The notes below the pieces were generated by a model that made no database searches, had not been told where the DNA came from, and worked only from the letters and a program-made list of their open reading frames with translations. A stretch of DNA of 64,000 nt from Nitratireductor sp. XY-223 (GTDB taxonomy: Bacteria; Pseudomonadota; Alphaproteobacteria; Rhizobiales; Rhizobiaceae), in assembly GCF_004959855.1 (NCBI RefSeq), contig NZ_SPNT01000002.1, forward strand, positions 496,001-560,000, written 5' to 3'. This document shows positions 40,471 through 48,000 of this stretch, piece by piece. Numbering within the stretch: position 1 is the stretch's first letter; each line of letters begins with the position of its first letter. Position numbers and translations under genes: made by a program.

Positions 40471-41250
40471 GTGGTCTGGTCAATCAGTCAGAAGGCGCGC
40501 GCCTTGGGTGCACAGGAATTCACGCTTCAGCTTGCACCGTGGATGATCGCCGCAGTCGCGATCATCGTCGTGCTCGGTTCGATCGTGCAGTCGGGCCTCG
40601 GCATGGGCTTCGGATTGATGGTCGCGCCGCTGCTTGCGCTGCTCGATCCGGCCCTGGTGCCGGCGCCGACCCTTTTTCTCGGCATGTTCACCGCCGCTTG
40701 GGGCGCCTATGGCGACCGCGCGCTCATTCGCTGGAACGAGGTCGCCATCGGATCGGCGGGCCGTTTCACGGGCGTCGCCGCCGGGCTGCTGCTGCTTTTC
40801 TTCGTGTCGGACGAGGCCGGCTTCAGCCTCCTGTTCGGCATCATGGTGCTGACGGCCGTCCTGTTGTCGGTCGCCGGCCGCGCCATCGCGTTCAATAACG
40901 GGTCCCTAGCCGTCATGGGGTTCGTTTCGGGAACCATGGGCACGATCACCTCGGTCGGCGCCCCGCCGCTGGCACTGATCTATCACGGCAGGGGTGCGGC
41001 TACCGCCCGGGCAACGCTTGCGGCATTCTTCATGATCGGCTGCGCCGGATCGCTGATCGGGCTCTATGCGGCCGGATGGGCCGGGATGCGCGACCTGGCG
41101 CTGGCGGTCGCCATGCTGCCGCCGATGCTGCTGGGCCTTTGGCTCTCCCGGCATTTGCGGCTCCGCTTTGCCCGATGGTACCGGCCCTGGCTGCTGTCGG
41201 TCGCCGGCGTCGCCGGCCTGCTGCTTGTTGTCAGGGGGCTTCTACAATGA
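40471..41250 (+). CDS. TSUP (TauE/SafE) family transporter
   Basis: A 259-residue membrane protein with about eight hydrophobic segments, of the sulfite-exporter TauE/SafE family. The GMGFGLMVAPLLALLDPALVPAPTLFLG segment near residue 45 and GTITSVGAPPLALIYHG near residue 155 are the two repeated half signatures of the family, which moves sulfite, sulfoacetate or similar anions. It starts with GTG at 40471. It overlaps the next transporter by 4 bp (ATGA), so the two are co-translated. The substrate is unknown. Confidence 0.82.
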   Translation: MVWSISQKARALGAQEFTLQLAPWMIAAVAIIVVLGSIVQSGLGMGFGLMVAPLLALLDPALVPAPTLFLGMFTAAWGAYGDRALIRWNEVAIGSAGRFTGVAAGLLLLFFVSDEAGFSLLFGIMVLTAVLLSVAGRAIAFNNGSLAVMGFVSGTMGTITSVGAPPLALIYHGRGAATARATLAAFFMIGCAGSLIGLYAAGWAGMRDLALAVAMLPPMLLGLWLSRHLRLRFARWYRPWLLSVAGVAGLLLVVRGLLQ

Positions 41251-42167
41251 ACGCCCTCCTCGCACCCTTCCTGTTCGCGGCGCGGCATGGCCGGTGGCTG
41301 CTGGTGCTCGGGCTGGTCGCCGGTGTGGCGCTTCCGGGCCTGGCGGCGTTCATCGAACGGCAATTGCCCGTCGCGGTGGCGCTGCTTCTGTTCTTCTCGG
41401 CGCTTCGCGTTGGCCCGCGGCAGGCGGTGGGAGCTGCGGGCGATCTCGGCCACTCGCTCTATTTCGTGCTGGTGCTGCAGCTTGTCTGCCCGCTGCTCTT
41501 TGCCGCGATGCTGATCGCGACCGGCTGGCAGAGCCCGCTGGCATTCGGTCTCGCGCTCATGCTGACGGCATCGCCGGTTTCCGGCAGCCCGAGCCTGACG
41601 ATCCTGCTCGGCAAGGACGGCGCGCCGTCGCTGCGCCTGCTGATCGCCGGCACCGCCCTGTTGCCATTGACCAGCATACCGGTGTTCTGGCTGCTGCCGG
41701 ACCTGGTGGCTGGCGAAGGCGTATTCGGCGCAACGCTGCGTCTGATCGCACTGATCGGCATCGCGGCGGGTCTGGCCTTCCTGGTGCGCGGGCTGGTTTT
41801 CAAGAATCCGGGTCCGGCGGGCCTCGGCGCGATCGAGGGCATCGCGGCGCTGATGCTGGCGGTCATTGTCGTCGGCCTGATGTCTGCAATCCGGCCGGCG
41901 ATCACCGAAAATCCCGTTGGTCTGGCAATCAACTTGGCCGCGGCCTTTGCGGCGAATTTCGGCCTGCAGGCAGTAACGTACCTTGTGCTCAAGCGTCCGC
42001 TTCCGCAACAGAGCACCGGCATTGCCGTTTCCGCCGGCAACCGCAATATCGCGCTGTTCCTGGCGGCGCTCCCGGCCGGTGTCATGGAGCCGCTGCTGCT
42101 TTTTATCGGCTGCTACCAGGTGCCGATGTTCCTGACGCCCATCTTGCTGCGGCGTTTCTACCGCTAG
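41247..42167 (+). CDS. BASS-like (bile acid:sodium symporter fold) transporter
   Basis: A 306-residue membrane protein with about ten hydrophobic segments and BASS-like internal repeats. LMLTASPVSGSPSLTILLGKDG near residue 115 looks like the helix-breaking cross-over of that fold. The assignment is moderate: no substrate signature is clear. The ATG overlaps the upstream TSUP stop as ATGA; an open extension from 41076 is a shadow of that gene. Two transporters joined so tightly may serve one substrate or its counter-ion. Confidence 0.7.
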   Translation: MNALLAPFLFAARHGRWLLVLGLVAGVALPGLAAFIERQLPVAVALLLFFSALRVGPRQAVGAAGDLGHSLYFVLVLQLVCPLLFAAMLIATGWQSPLAFGLALMLTASPVSGSPSLTILLGKDGAPSLRLLIAGTALLPLTSIPVFWLLPDLVAGEGVFGATLRLIALIGIAAGLAFLVRGLVFKNPGPAGLGAIEGIAALMLAVIVVGLMSAIRPAITENPVGLAINLAAAFAANFGLQAVTYLVLKRPLPQQSTGIAVSAGNRNIALFLAALPAGVMEPLLLFIGCYQVPMFLTPILLRRFYR

Positions 42168-42186
42168 TGCGACGCGGCACGTCGCA
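42168..42186 (+). terminator. hairpin behind the BASS-like gene
   Basis: TGCGACG (42168-42174) and CGTCGCA (42180-42186) form a perfect 7-bp stem with a 5-base loop, starting right after the stop. No T-run follows at once. It may end the transporter operon ahead of the riboswitch. Confidence 0.45.
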
Positions 42187-42229
42187 TGCGTGTTCCCATG
42201 CGGCCGCACGATGGGTTATTTTGAATGCG

Positions 42230-42402
42230 TGAAGGTTCTTTGCCGTGATTCGCACGCAGCGAGCGCGCAAAGCCAAGAGGGAAGCCGGTGCAAGTCCGGC
42301 GCTGCCCCCGCAACTGTAAGCGGTGAGTCCCTCCCGATCGCCACTGGTCATGGACCGGGAAGGCGGGAGAGGACAGCGACCCGCAAGCCAGGAGACCTGC
42401 CT
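42230..42402 (+). promoter_or_regulatory. cobalamin (B12) riboswitch
   Basis: An adenosylcobalamin riboswitch with all hallmark blocks in order: GGTTCTTTGCC (from 42233), GGGAAGCCGGTGCAAGTCCGG, GCTGCCCCCGCAACTGTAA, the GCCACTGG and GGGAAGGCGGG stretches, and the B12 box AAGCCAGGAGACCTGCC at 42385-42401. Behind it, a GC-rich hairpin (around 42421-42440) and an unpaired leader precede a strong AAGGAGAGA ribosome site. It normally represses cobalamin synthesis or cobalt/B12 transport genes when B12 is plentiful. None of these lies downstream. Confidence 0.95.
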
Positions 42403-42512
42403 TCACGGATACTGCAACCCGGGCGGGGTGCCCCGGAAGAGCGGCGTCACCGGTCCCGGATCGGTCACTGCACTTTCTCAAGCCCCGTCTCTGCCTTTGA
42501 AGGAGAGACACA

Positions 42513-42584
42513 ATGACCATCCACGATACCGTTCAGGCCGGCGCCAGCCGCACGATCCGCAGCCGGATGCCGGCGGGGAACTAG
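42513..42584 (+). CDS. 23-residue ORF directly behind the riboswitch
   Basis: A 24-codon frame (start MTIHDTVQAGASRT, stop TAG at 42582) with an excellent AAGGAGAGA ribosome site six bases upstream, the best in this stretch. It ends two bases before the ATG of the next gene, so the two are probably translationally coupled. It could be a regulatory leader, or the remaining N-terminus of a small cobalt transporter subunit (CbtB-like proteins have similar polar starts before one membrane helix); the helix is absent. That link is speculation. Confidence 0.45.
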   Translation: MTIHDTVQAGASRTIRSRMPAGN

Positions 42585-42586
42585 CC

Positions 42587-42910
42587 ATGCATCCCATTCA
42601 GGACAACAGCGATCTGGGACAGCTCCTGCGGCGCATCGGCAGGCCGGACGAGACGAATGTGGTGGCCTTCCGCAAGGGCCGGCGCTACGAGCCCCTTTCG
42701 GCCGAACAGGCGCTCATCTACTGGATGCTCAATCTTCCCGAAGCGGCAGGCATTGGCCGGGCCGCCCGCTATGCGCTGCGCCACGCCGATGCCGGAAGCG
42801 AGGACAATCCAGAGGTGGAGCGGTTCTGCGACTATCTGCGCCAGGCCATAACGGCCGACGGCGCGGTGCCGCCGCCGCGCCGGCGATCGCGCCGCGGCCG
42901 CAGGGCCTGA
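42587..42910 (+). CDS. hypothetical protein downstream of the B12 riboswitch
   Basis: A 107-residue protein that I do not recognise. It is soluble and mainly helical, with a middle block (LSAEQALIYWMLNLPEAAG) and a tail of Arg and Pro (residues 95-107) that looks disordered or nucleic-acid binding. There is no Cys, no obvious metal site and no membrane helix. It has a poor ribosome site of its own and probably depends on translation of the 23-codon frame just before it. The riboswitch puts it under B12 control, so a link to cobalamin or cobalt metabolism is plausible but unproven. Confidence 0.6.
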   Translation: MHPIQDNSDLGQLLRRIGRPDETNVVAFRKGRRYEPLSAEQALIYWMLNLPEAAGIGRAARYALRHADAGSEDNPEVERFCDYLRQAITADGAVPPPRRRSRRGRRA

Positions 42911-42924
42911 GAGCCTGTTCGACG

Positions 42925-43131
42925 CTATTGCTCGGAGAGTTTCATGTCCGGGCTGTAGGTCTTGCCCGACACGTGCTTGATAACGGCCTGGGCGCACCGC
43001 ATGTGCCCGGTCTCGTTGTTGTAGCCATAGGCCGGATCGCCGTGCAGCTCCCAGCCGTTGGAAAGCGCCTCGCTGACCTTGTGGCAAAAGCTGGCATCGT
43101 CGGGGCCGGTCAAAAGCCTGTAGAGTTTCAT
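42925..43131 (-). CDS. DUF1737 small protein
   Basis: A 68-residue soluble protein recognised as DUF1737 from MKLYRLLTGPDDASFCHKVSE, the GWELHG middle and the end with a VSGKTYSPDMKLSEQ-like stretch. The function is unknown. It overlaps the upstream lyase-family gene by four bases (ATGA), so both are co-translated. Confidence 0.82.
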   Translation of the reverse strand: MKLYRLLTGPDDASFCHKVSEALSNGWELHGDPAYGYNNETGHMRCAQAVIKHVSGKTYSPDMKLSEQ

Positions 43132-44051
43132 CGTCCGGTTCCTTCATTGCGCTGCATGGCTGCCTTTTTCAGCAGCCTTTGTGCCTGTTCCAGGTGCAGC
43201 CTTTCCACCATCCGCCCGTTCAGGCTTATGACGCCCTTGCCCTTGTTCTCGGGCCTTGCAAAGGCATCGGCAATTTGCTTCGCGTCCTCGACGAGCCGCG
43301 GCGAGACACCGAATGCCGTATTGGCGGGATCGATTTGCGACGGATGGATCAGTGTCTTGCCGTCGAAGCCCATCTGCCTTGCCTCGTCGCACTCGGCGCG
43401 GAAGCCCTCGGTGTCGCGGAAATTGTTGTAGACGCCGTCCAGTGCGTCAAGGCCGGCGGCGCGCGCCGCGAGCACGATCTGCATCAGCCAGGAGGTCATG
43501 AAGCGCCGGCCGTCCGGAACGGCGACGCCGGTCTCCTTGGCAAGGTCGTTGGTCCCGGCAACGAGGCAGTCGAGCCGGGCCTCCGGCCCCAGACCCGTAT
43601 CGGCGATGGCGAGGGCGTCGGCAATGGCGCGCGGGGTTTCCATCATGGCCCAAAGGCGCAGGTCAGGGGAAGCGTTCCGTTCTTTCAAGAGTGCCTGTGC
43701 CGCCACGATATCGCCGGCTCCATAGACCTTCGGCAGGAGGATGGCGGCGGGTTCGCAGGCGCAGGCCGCCCCGATATCGTCCCGGCCCCAGGCGCCGGAC
43801 AGGGCGTTGACGCGGATCACATATTCCTTGTCGGTGCTTCGGGCCTGCGCAAACCAGTCCCGCAGGGCTTGCCGCGCCGGTTCCTTGTCGTCGGGGCCGA
43901 CGGCGTCCTCGAGATCGAAGATCACGCTGTCGCAGGCCAGATCCGCCGCCTTTTCAAGGGCGCGTTTGTTGTTGGCCGGCACATAAAGCACGGAGCGCCG
44001 CGCCCTTATCGGGCGGTTGCCGGCTCCGTTGTTGTTCTCGGATTTCACCAT
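43128..44051 (-). CDS. HpcH/HpaI (CitE-like) CoA ester lyase
   Basis: A 307-residue TIM-barrel protein of the citrate lyase beta/malyl-CoA lyase group. Seen: RSVLYVPANN near the N-terminus, the metal-binding FDLEDAVG, and a Glu in WAMMETPRAIADA. Such enzymes split 3-hydroxyacyl-CoA esters such as malyl-CoA, beta-methylmalyl-CoA or citramalyl-CoA; which one is not clear. The ATG at 44051 is preferred; another ATG nine codons upstream is possible. DUF1737 follows with a 4-bp overlap. Confidence 0.85.
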   Translation of the reverse strand: MVKSENNNGAGNRPIRARRSVLYVPANNKRALEKAADLACDSVIFDLEDAVGPDDKEPARQALRDWFAQARSTDKEYVIRVNALSGAWGRDDIGAACACEPAAILLPKVYGAGDIVAAQALLKERNASPDLRLWAMMETPRAIADALAIADTGLGPEARLDCLVAGTNDLAKETGVAVPDGRRFMTSWLMQIVLAARAAGLDALDGVYNNFRDTEGFRAECDEARQMGFDGKTLIHPSQIDPANTAFGVSPRLVEDAKQIADAFARPENKGKGVISLNGRMVERLHLEQAQRLLKKAAMQRNEGTGR

Positions 44052-44186
44052 GGGCTCTTTTTGCCTGCCGGATTGCATTCAGGCAAGAGGGACGGCCCGC
44101 TCCGGGCAGCCGTTCCCGCCACATGTCCGATTTGTAAGGTTCGGCCGCTTGAAATCGGCGGGAGCAATGACCAACTGAGATGCATG

Positions 44187-44204
44187 GCCCGATCCCCATC
44201 GGGC
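44187..44204. repeat. inverted repeat upstream of a small membrane protein
   Basis: GCCCGAT (44187-44193) and ATCGGGC (44198-44204) are perfect complements around CCCC. It sits in the 209-bp gap between the CitE-like gene and a small membrane protein; it may be an operator or a leader hairpin. Confidence 0.35.
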
Positions 44205-44260
44205 GCTGTTTCGCGGCCGGCTGTTATCCGGTCCGCATTCAACAAGCGGGGGATGAGACA

Positions 44261-44491
44261 ATGGAAAATCTTCGCGCAATCATCGTTACCGTCGTCGGAC
44301 TGGGCATCGCAGCCCTGATGATCGTTGTCATGGCCACCGTCGGACTGGCGGTCATCGGATTTGCCGTTGTCGCCGGCGTCATCGGCCTCATTGCGGCAAA
44401 GATCAGCCAGCGCAGCCGCGTCAACCGGCACGACAAGCGCCACGGCCCGCGCGTCTGGAACGACGGCCACGGCACCATTATCGATATGTGA
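44261..44491 (+). CDS. small membrane protein
   Basis: A 76-residue protein that I cannot assign. It begins MENLRAIIVTVVGLGIAALM and has one long or two short hydrophobic helices (residues 5-48), followed by a basic, His-rich tail (RSRVNRHDKRHGPRVWNDGHG). The ATG at 44261 has a GGGGGA ribosome site; a start 27 codons upstream runs through the inverted repeat and is rejected. No partner gene is evident; leuD follows 140 bp later. Confidence 0.65.
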   Translation: MENLRAIIVTVVGLGIAALMIVVMATVGLAVIGFAVVAGVIGLIAAKISQRSRVNRHDKRHGPRVWNDGHGTIIDM

Positions 44492-44546
44492 TCGGCGATT
44501 CTCGTCGCTAGACCCTTCTTTTTCCGCGTCAGCTTTGATAAACGCT

Positions 44547-44566
44547 TGGCAAAGTTTGCTTTGCCA
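44547..44566. repeat. inverted repeat in the leuD leader
   Basis: TGGCAAAG (44547-44554) and CTTTGCCA (44559-44566) are perfect complements around TTTG. An outer pair GTCAGC (44528-44533) / GCxxCTGAC (44567-44575) can extend the stem in RNA. It lies 66 bp before the leuD ATG and may be an operator or a 5'-UTR structure. Confidence 0.45.
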
Positions 44567-44631
44567 GCGGCTGACGGTGCGTGCCCGCGCCCGAGCGGCC
44601 GCACCGGCACCGGAATTCAGAGGTTTTCGCG

Positions 44632-45237
44632 ATGAAGAAGTTTTCCAGACTGAGCGGCGTTGCGGCGCCCCTGCCGATCGTCAATGTCGATACCGACATG
44701 ATCATCCCGAAGGATTACCTCAAGACCATCAAGCGCACCGGCCTCGGCAAGGGCCTTTTCGCCGAGATGCGCTTTCACGAGGACGGATCGGTCAATGAGG
44801 ACTTCGTGCTCAACAAGCCGGCCTATCAAAACGCCCAGATCCTCGTCGCGGGCGACAATTTCGGCTGCGGCTCGTCGCGCGAGCACGCACCCTGGGCGCT
44901 GATGGATTTCGGCATCCAGTGCGTGATTTCGACGAGTTTCGCCGACATTTTCTACAACAACAGCTTCAAGAACGGCCTCCTGCCGATCGTCGTCACCCAG
45001 GAGGAGCTGGATCTTCTCATGGACGATGCGTCGCGCGGCGCAAACGCGACGCTGACGGTCGATCTCGTCACCCAGGAGATCCACGGTCCCGACGGTGGTG
45101 TCATCAAGTTCGACATCGATCCCTTCAAGAAGCACTGCCTGCTCAACGGTCTCGATGATATCGGCCTGACCATGGAGAACGATCATCACATCGACCGCCA
45201 CGAGGACCACATCTCCAACCACCGTCCGTGGCACTGA
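44632..45237 (+). CDS. leuD: 3-isopropylmalate dehydratase small subunit
   Basis: Small subunit of isopropylmalate isomerase; with LeuC it turns 2- into 3-isopropylmalate in leucine synthesis. The 201 residues contain [17 protein letters not shown] at the start and the swivelling-domain motif [15 protein letters not shown]. leuC is not in the window, as usual in rhizobia where leuC and leuD are separate. The ATG at 44632 gives the family start; the frame is open 17 codons upstream. RidA and leuB follow in the same direction. Confidence 0.96.
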   Translation: MKKFSRLSGVAAPLPIVNVDTDMIIPKDYLKTIKRTGLGKGLFAEMRFHEDGSVNEDFVLNKPAYQNAQILVAGDNFGCGSSREHAPWALMDFGIQCVISTSFADIFYNNSFKNGLLPIVVTQEELDLLMDDASRGANATLTVDLVTQEIHGPDGGVIKFDIDPFKKHCLLNGLDDIGLTMENDHHIDRHEDHISNHRPWH

Positions 45238-45270
45238 TCCTCGCACGAACGGTCACTTTCGGAGAGCGAA

Positions 45271-45651
45271 ATGCGCAAACTGATCTCTACCGGCTCGCCC
45301 ATGGAAAAGGCGGCCGGGTATTCCCGGGCGGTCATTCAGGGCGATTTCTGTTTCGTAGCCGGAACGACCGGCTATGATTATGAGACCATGGAAATGCCAG
45401 ACAGCGTCGAGGACCAGACGCGCAATGCGCTGTCGACCATCGCGCGCACGCTGGAAGAAGCCGGTTTCTCCGTATCCGACATCGTGCGGGTGCAATATTT
45501 CATCTGCGATGCCGCCGATGCCGGACGGGTGTTTCCGGTGGTCGGCGAGTTCTTCGCCGACATCAGGCCGGCGGCGACCATGCTGGTCACCGGGCTGATC
45601 CGTCCGGAAATGCGTATCGAGATCGAGGCGACGGCCCTCAGATCCAGCTAA
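45271..45651 (+). CDS. RidA family protein between leuD and leuB
   Basis: A 126-residue RidA-superfamily protein. It begins [20 protein letters not shown], has [13 protein letters not shown] near residue 32 and [23 protein letters not shown] at the end; the Arg before PEMRIEIE sits where the RidA catalytic arginine lies, so deaminase or related activity is possible. It lies 33 bp after leuD and 46 bp before leuB. A role in clearing reactive intermediates in branched-chain synthesis is inference; RidA protects branched-chain transaminase in other bacteria. Confidence 0.88.
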   Translation: MRKLISTGSPMEKAAGYSRAVIQGDFCFVAGTTGYDYETMEMPDSVEDQTRNALSTIARTLEEAGFSVSDIVRVQYFICDAADAGRVFPVVGEFFADIRPAATMLVTGLIRPEMRIEIEATALRSS

Positions 45652-45697
45652 GCGCCCGGACAGGCGCCGCGTAAAAACCCAAGGTAAGGAATGCGAA

Positions 45698-46810
45698 ATG
45701 GCAGTGCGTAAGCTTCTTCTTCTTCCCGGCGACGGCATCGGAACCGAGATCATGGTGGAGGTGCGCAAACTGCTCGCCTATATGAACGACAATCTGCAGG
45801 CCGGCTTCGAGATCGAAGAGGGCCTGGTGGGCGGCGCGGCGCATGATGCCCACGGAAAGGCGATCTCGGACGGCGACATGCGGCTTGCGCACGACGCCGA
45901 TGCAGTGCTCTTCGGTGCGGTCGGCGGCCCGAAATGGGACAACGTGCCCTACGATGTGCGCCCGGAAGCCGGGCTGCTGCGCCTGCGCAAGGAAATGGAG
46001 CTGTTCGCCAATCTGCGTCCGGCCATCTGCTATCCGGCCCTCGCCGACTCCTCGTCGCTGAAAAAGGACGTGATCGAGGGTCTCGATATCCTCATCGTGA
46101 GGGAGCTGACGGGCGGCGTCTATTTCGGCGAGCCGAAGGAGATCATCGACCTCGGGAACGGCCAGAAACGCGGCATCGATACACAAATCTACGACACTTA
46201 CGAAATCGAGCGCATTTCCGGCGTCGCTTTCGAGCTGGCGCGCACCCGCAGCAACAAGGTCACGTCGATGGAAAAGCGCAACGTGATGAAGTCCGGCGTG
46301 CTGTGGAACGAGGTGGTGACCGCGACCCATGAGGCAAAATACAAGGATGTCCAACTCGATCACATGCTCGCGGATGCCGGCGGCATGCAGCTGGTGCGCT
46401 GGCCGAAACAGTTCGATGTCATCGTGTGCGACAACCTCTTCGGCGACATGCTTTCCGATGTTGCGGCGATGCTGACCGGTTCGCTCGGCATGCTGCCTTC
46501 CGCCTCGCTGGGCGCTCCGGACGAAAAGACCGGCGTGCGCAAGGCGCTCTACGAGCCGGTCCACGGTTCGGCGCCGGACATTGCCGGCAAGGGGCTTGCC
46601 AATCCGATCGCCAAGATCGCCTCCTTCGCCATGTGCCTGCGCTATTCCTTCAACATGGTCGAGGAAGCGGATCTGTTGGAAAAGGCGATCGCCAACGTGC
46701 TCGACAGCGGCAAGCGCACGGCCGATATCGCCGCGCCGCACCTGCCCACCGTTACCACATCGGAAATGGGCGATGCCGTGCTCGAACAGTTCAGGGCGCT
46801 GACCGCCTGA
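45698..46810 (+). CDS. leuB: 3-isopropylmalate dehydrogenase
   Basis: NAD-dependent oxidative decarboxylation of 3-isopropylmalate, the third committed step of leucine synthesis. The 370-residue protein shows [12 protein letters not shown] at the N-terminus, the arginines of [21 protein letters not shown], the catalytic Tyr in GGVYFGEP, the Lys in [10 protein letters not shown] and the metal site [11 protein letters not shown]. It follows the RidA gene by 46 bp. Confidence 0.97.
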   Translation: MAVRKLLLLPGDGIGTEIMVEVRKLLAYMNDNLQAGFEIEEGLVGGAAHDAHGKAISDGDMRLAHDADAVLFGAVGGPKWDNVPYDVRPEAGLLRLRKEMELFANLRPAICYPALADSSSLKKDVIEGLDILIVRELTGGVYFGEPKEIIDLGNGQKRGIDTQIYDTYEIERISGVAFELARTRSNKVTSMEKRNVMKSGVLWNEVVTATHEAKYKDVQLDHMLADAGGMQLVRWPKQFDVIVCDNLFGDMLSDVAAMLTGSLGMLPSASLGAPDEKTGVRKALYEPVHGSAPDIAGKGLANPIAKIASFAMCLRYSFNMVEEADLLEKAIANVLDSGKRTADIAAPHLPTVTTSEMGDAVLEQFRALTA

Positions 46811-46856
46811 CGCCGTACGGCCCTCGGTGCGGGCATGCCGGGCGACGGAACACGAT

Positions 46857-47690
46857 ATGAACGCTGAAGAACCCGTCGACAGGACCGAGATCATCCGGCG
46901 CACCGGGCGGCAGCTCATGGGCCGGTTCCGGTCCAATGTCGCGGCGAGCCGGGCGTTCCTGAAGAGCCGGCGCGCCGGCCACGGCAGCGGCATGCCGGTG
47001 CACGGCTACCGCTACTTCTTTTTGACCGTCATGGTGGTCTTCCTCGTCGCCGTGGTGCTCGACAACCCGGTCGGCGCCTATCGCAACCAGTGGCCGGCCG
47101 ACGTGCTCAAATGGGCCCACCGGCTGACCGATATCGGCAAATCCGGCTGGATCCTCGTTCCGACCGGCGGTTTGGTCCTGGCCGGGTTCTTCCTGGACTG
47201 GCGCCGCTTCGGCGCGCGGACACGGCTGACAATGGCGAAATGGGTGGCGGCGAGCGCCTATGTCTTCATCGCCGTCGGCATGTCGGGCCTCATCGTCGCC
47301 ATCGCGAAACGGCTGATCGGCCGGGCCCGGCCGGTCCATTTCGAGGAGCTTGGCGCCTTCTATTTCCAGCCCTTTTCGAATGCCAGCTTTGCCAGTTTCC
47401 CGTCCGGCCACTCAACGACGTCGGGCGCCTTTTTCGCGGCCATCGCCATCTTTTTCCCGGCACTGCGGTTTCCGGCGCTGGTGCTGGCCATCTGGCTCGG
47501 CTTCACCCGTGTCCTGGTCGGCGCGCATTATCCGAGCGACGTGGTCGCCGGGCTCGCCTTCGGTGCGTGGTATGCCTATTTCACGGCGCTGTTCTTCGCC
47601 GGCTACGGCTTCATATTCACGATCGACGAAAACGGTCTTCCGGCGCGCCGCAAGGGCTACGAGCTGCAGAAGTTCCTGCTGCGGCGGTGA
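46857..47690 (+). CDS. PAP2 family membrane phosphatase
   Basis: A 277-residue membrane phosphatase of the PAP2 superfamily with about five or six helices. The three catalytic motifs are present: KRLIGRARP (KxxxxxxRP), FPSGHSTTSG (PSGH) and TRVLVGAHYPSDV (SR-like, His and Asp). Likely substrates are lipid phosphates, such as undecaprenyl diphosphate or lipid A 1-phosphate. The ATG at 46857 is used; an in-frame start ten codons upstream is possible. It lies 46 bp after leuB with the same orientation. Confidence 0.85.
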   Translation: MNAEEPVDRTEIIRRTGRQLMGRFRSNVAASRAFLKSRRAGHGSGMPVHGYRYFFLTVMVVFLVAVVLDNPVGAYRNQWPADVLKWAHRLTDIGKSGWILVPTGGLVLAGFFLDWRRFGARTRLTMAKWVAASAYVFIAVGMSGLIVAIAKRLIGRARPVHFEELGAFYFQPFSNASFASFPSGHSTTSGAFFAAIAIFFPALRFPALVLAIWLGFTRVLVGAHYPSDVVAGLAFGAWYAYFTALFFAGYGFIFTIDENGLPARRKGYELQKFLLRR

Positions 47691-47781
47691 CGGCCACGCC
47701 ATGAAATCGTGCCGTTTGTCGCGGCGGATGATTGACTTGACGCGCAGGCAATGTAAAACGCCCAGCGAAACGGAAAGAAAC

Positions 47782-47901
47782 ATGCACAACGCAATGAACC
47801 ATCGGCGCACCGGCATATCCGCGGCAGACCCTGCCGGCGGCCTTTGCGCGCGCATCCGTTTTGCCAAATTCACGGCCACGAAGACGACCAAAACGGTCTG
47901 A
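47782..47901 (+). CDS. candidate leader peptide upstream of asd, Thr/Lys-rich end
   Basis: A 39-residue frame, ATG at 47782 with a GGAAAG ribosome site and stop TGA at 47899. Its last eleven sense codons read Lys-Phe-Thr-Ala-Thr-Lys-Thr-Thr-Lys-Thr-Val: five Thr and three Lys. asd, which makes the precursor of Lys, Thr and Met, starts 99 bp after the stop. Such a run of end-product codons before a hairpin is the pattern of ribosome-mediated attenuation, as in the thr leader of E. coli. No direct evidence of translation; a chance frame is possible. Confidence 0.45.
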   Translation: MHNAMNHRRTGISAADPAGGLCARIRFAKFTATKTTKTV

Positions 47902-47920
47902 CGTCTCTGGCTTGTCCGCG

Positions 47921-47945
47921 CTCTTCCCGGTCCAGCCGGGGAGAG
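47921..47945 (+). promoter_or_regulatory. hairpin between the leader ORF and asd
   Basis: CTCTTCCCGG (47921-47930) pairs with CCGGGGAGAG (47936-47945), ten pairs with one G-U, around a five-base loop. A second stem, ACCCGC (47947-47952) with GCGGGT (47961-47966), follows at once. GTCTCT just after the leader stop (47903-47908) can pair with AGAGAC (47980-47985) next to the asd ribosome site. Competing folds like these would suit an attenuator; no T-run follows, so control of translation is more likely than termination. Confidence 0.4.
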
Positions 47946-48000
47946 GACCCGCACCGGCCGGCGGGTTGCAGACAGGAAGAGAGACAGGAGAACTATCGCA

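Noticed and set aside
42581-43147. A 188-codon minus-strand frame.
   Set aside because: Covers both the post-riboswitch gene and DUF1737 in other frames; Arg/Gln-rich with no motif.
47732-47760. TTGACT as the -35 of a promoter before the asd leader.
   Set aside because: No acceptable -10 at 16-18 bp.
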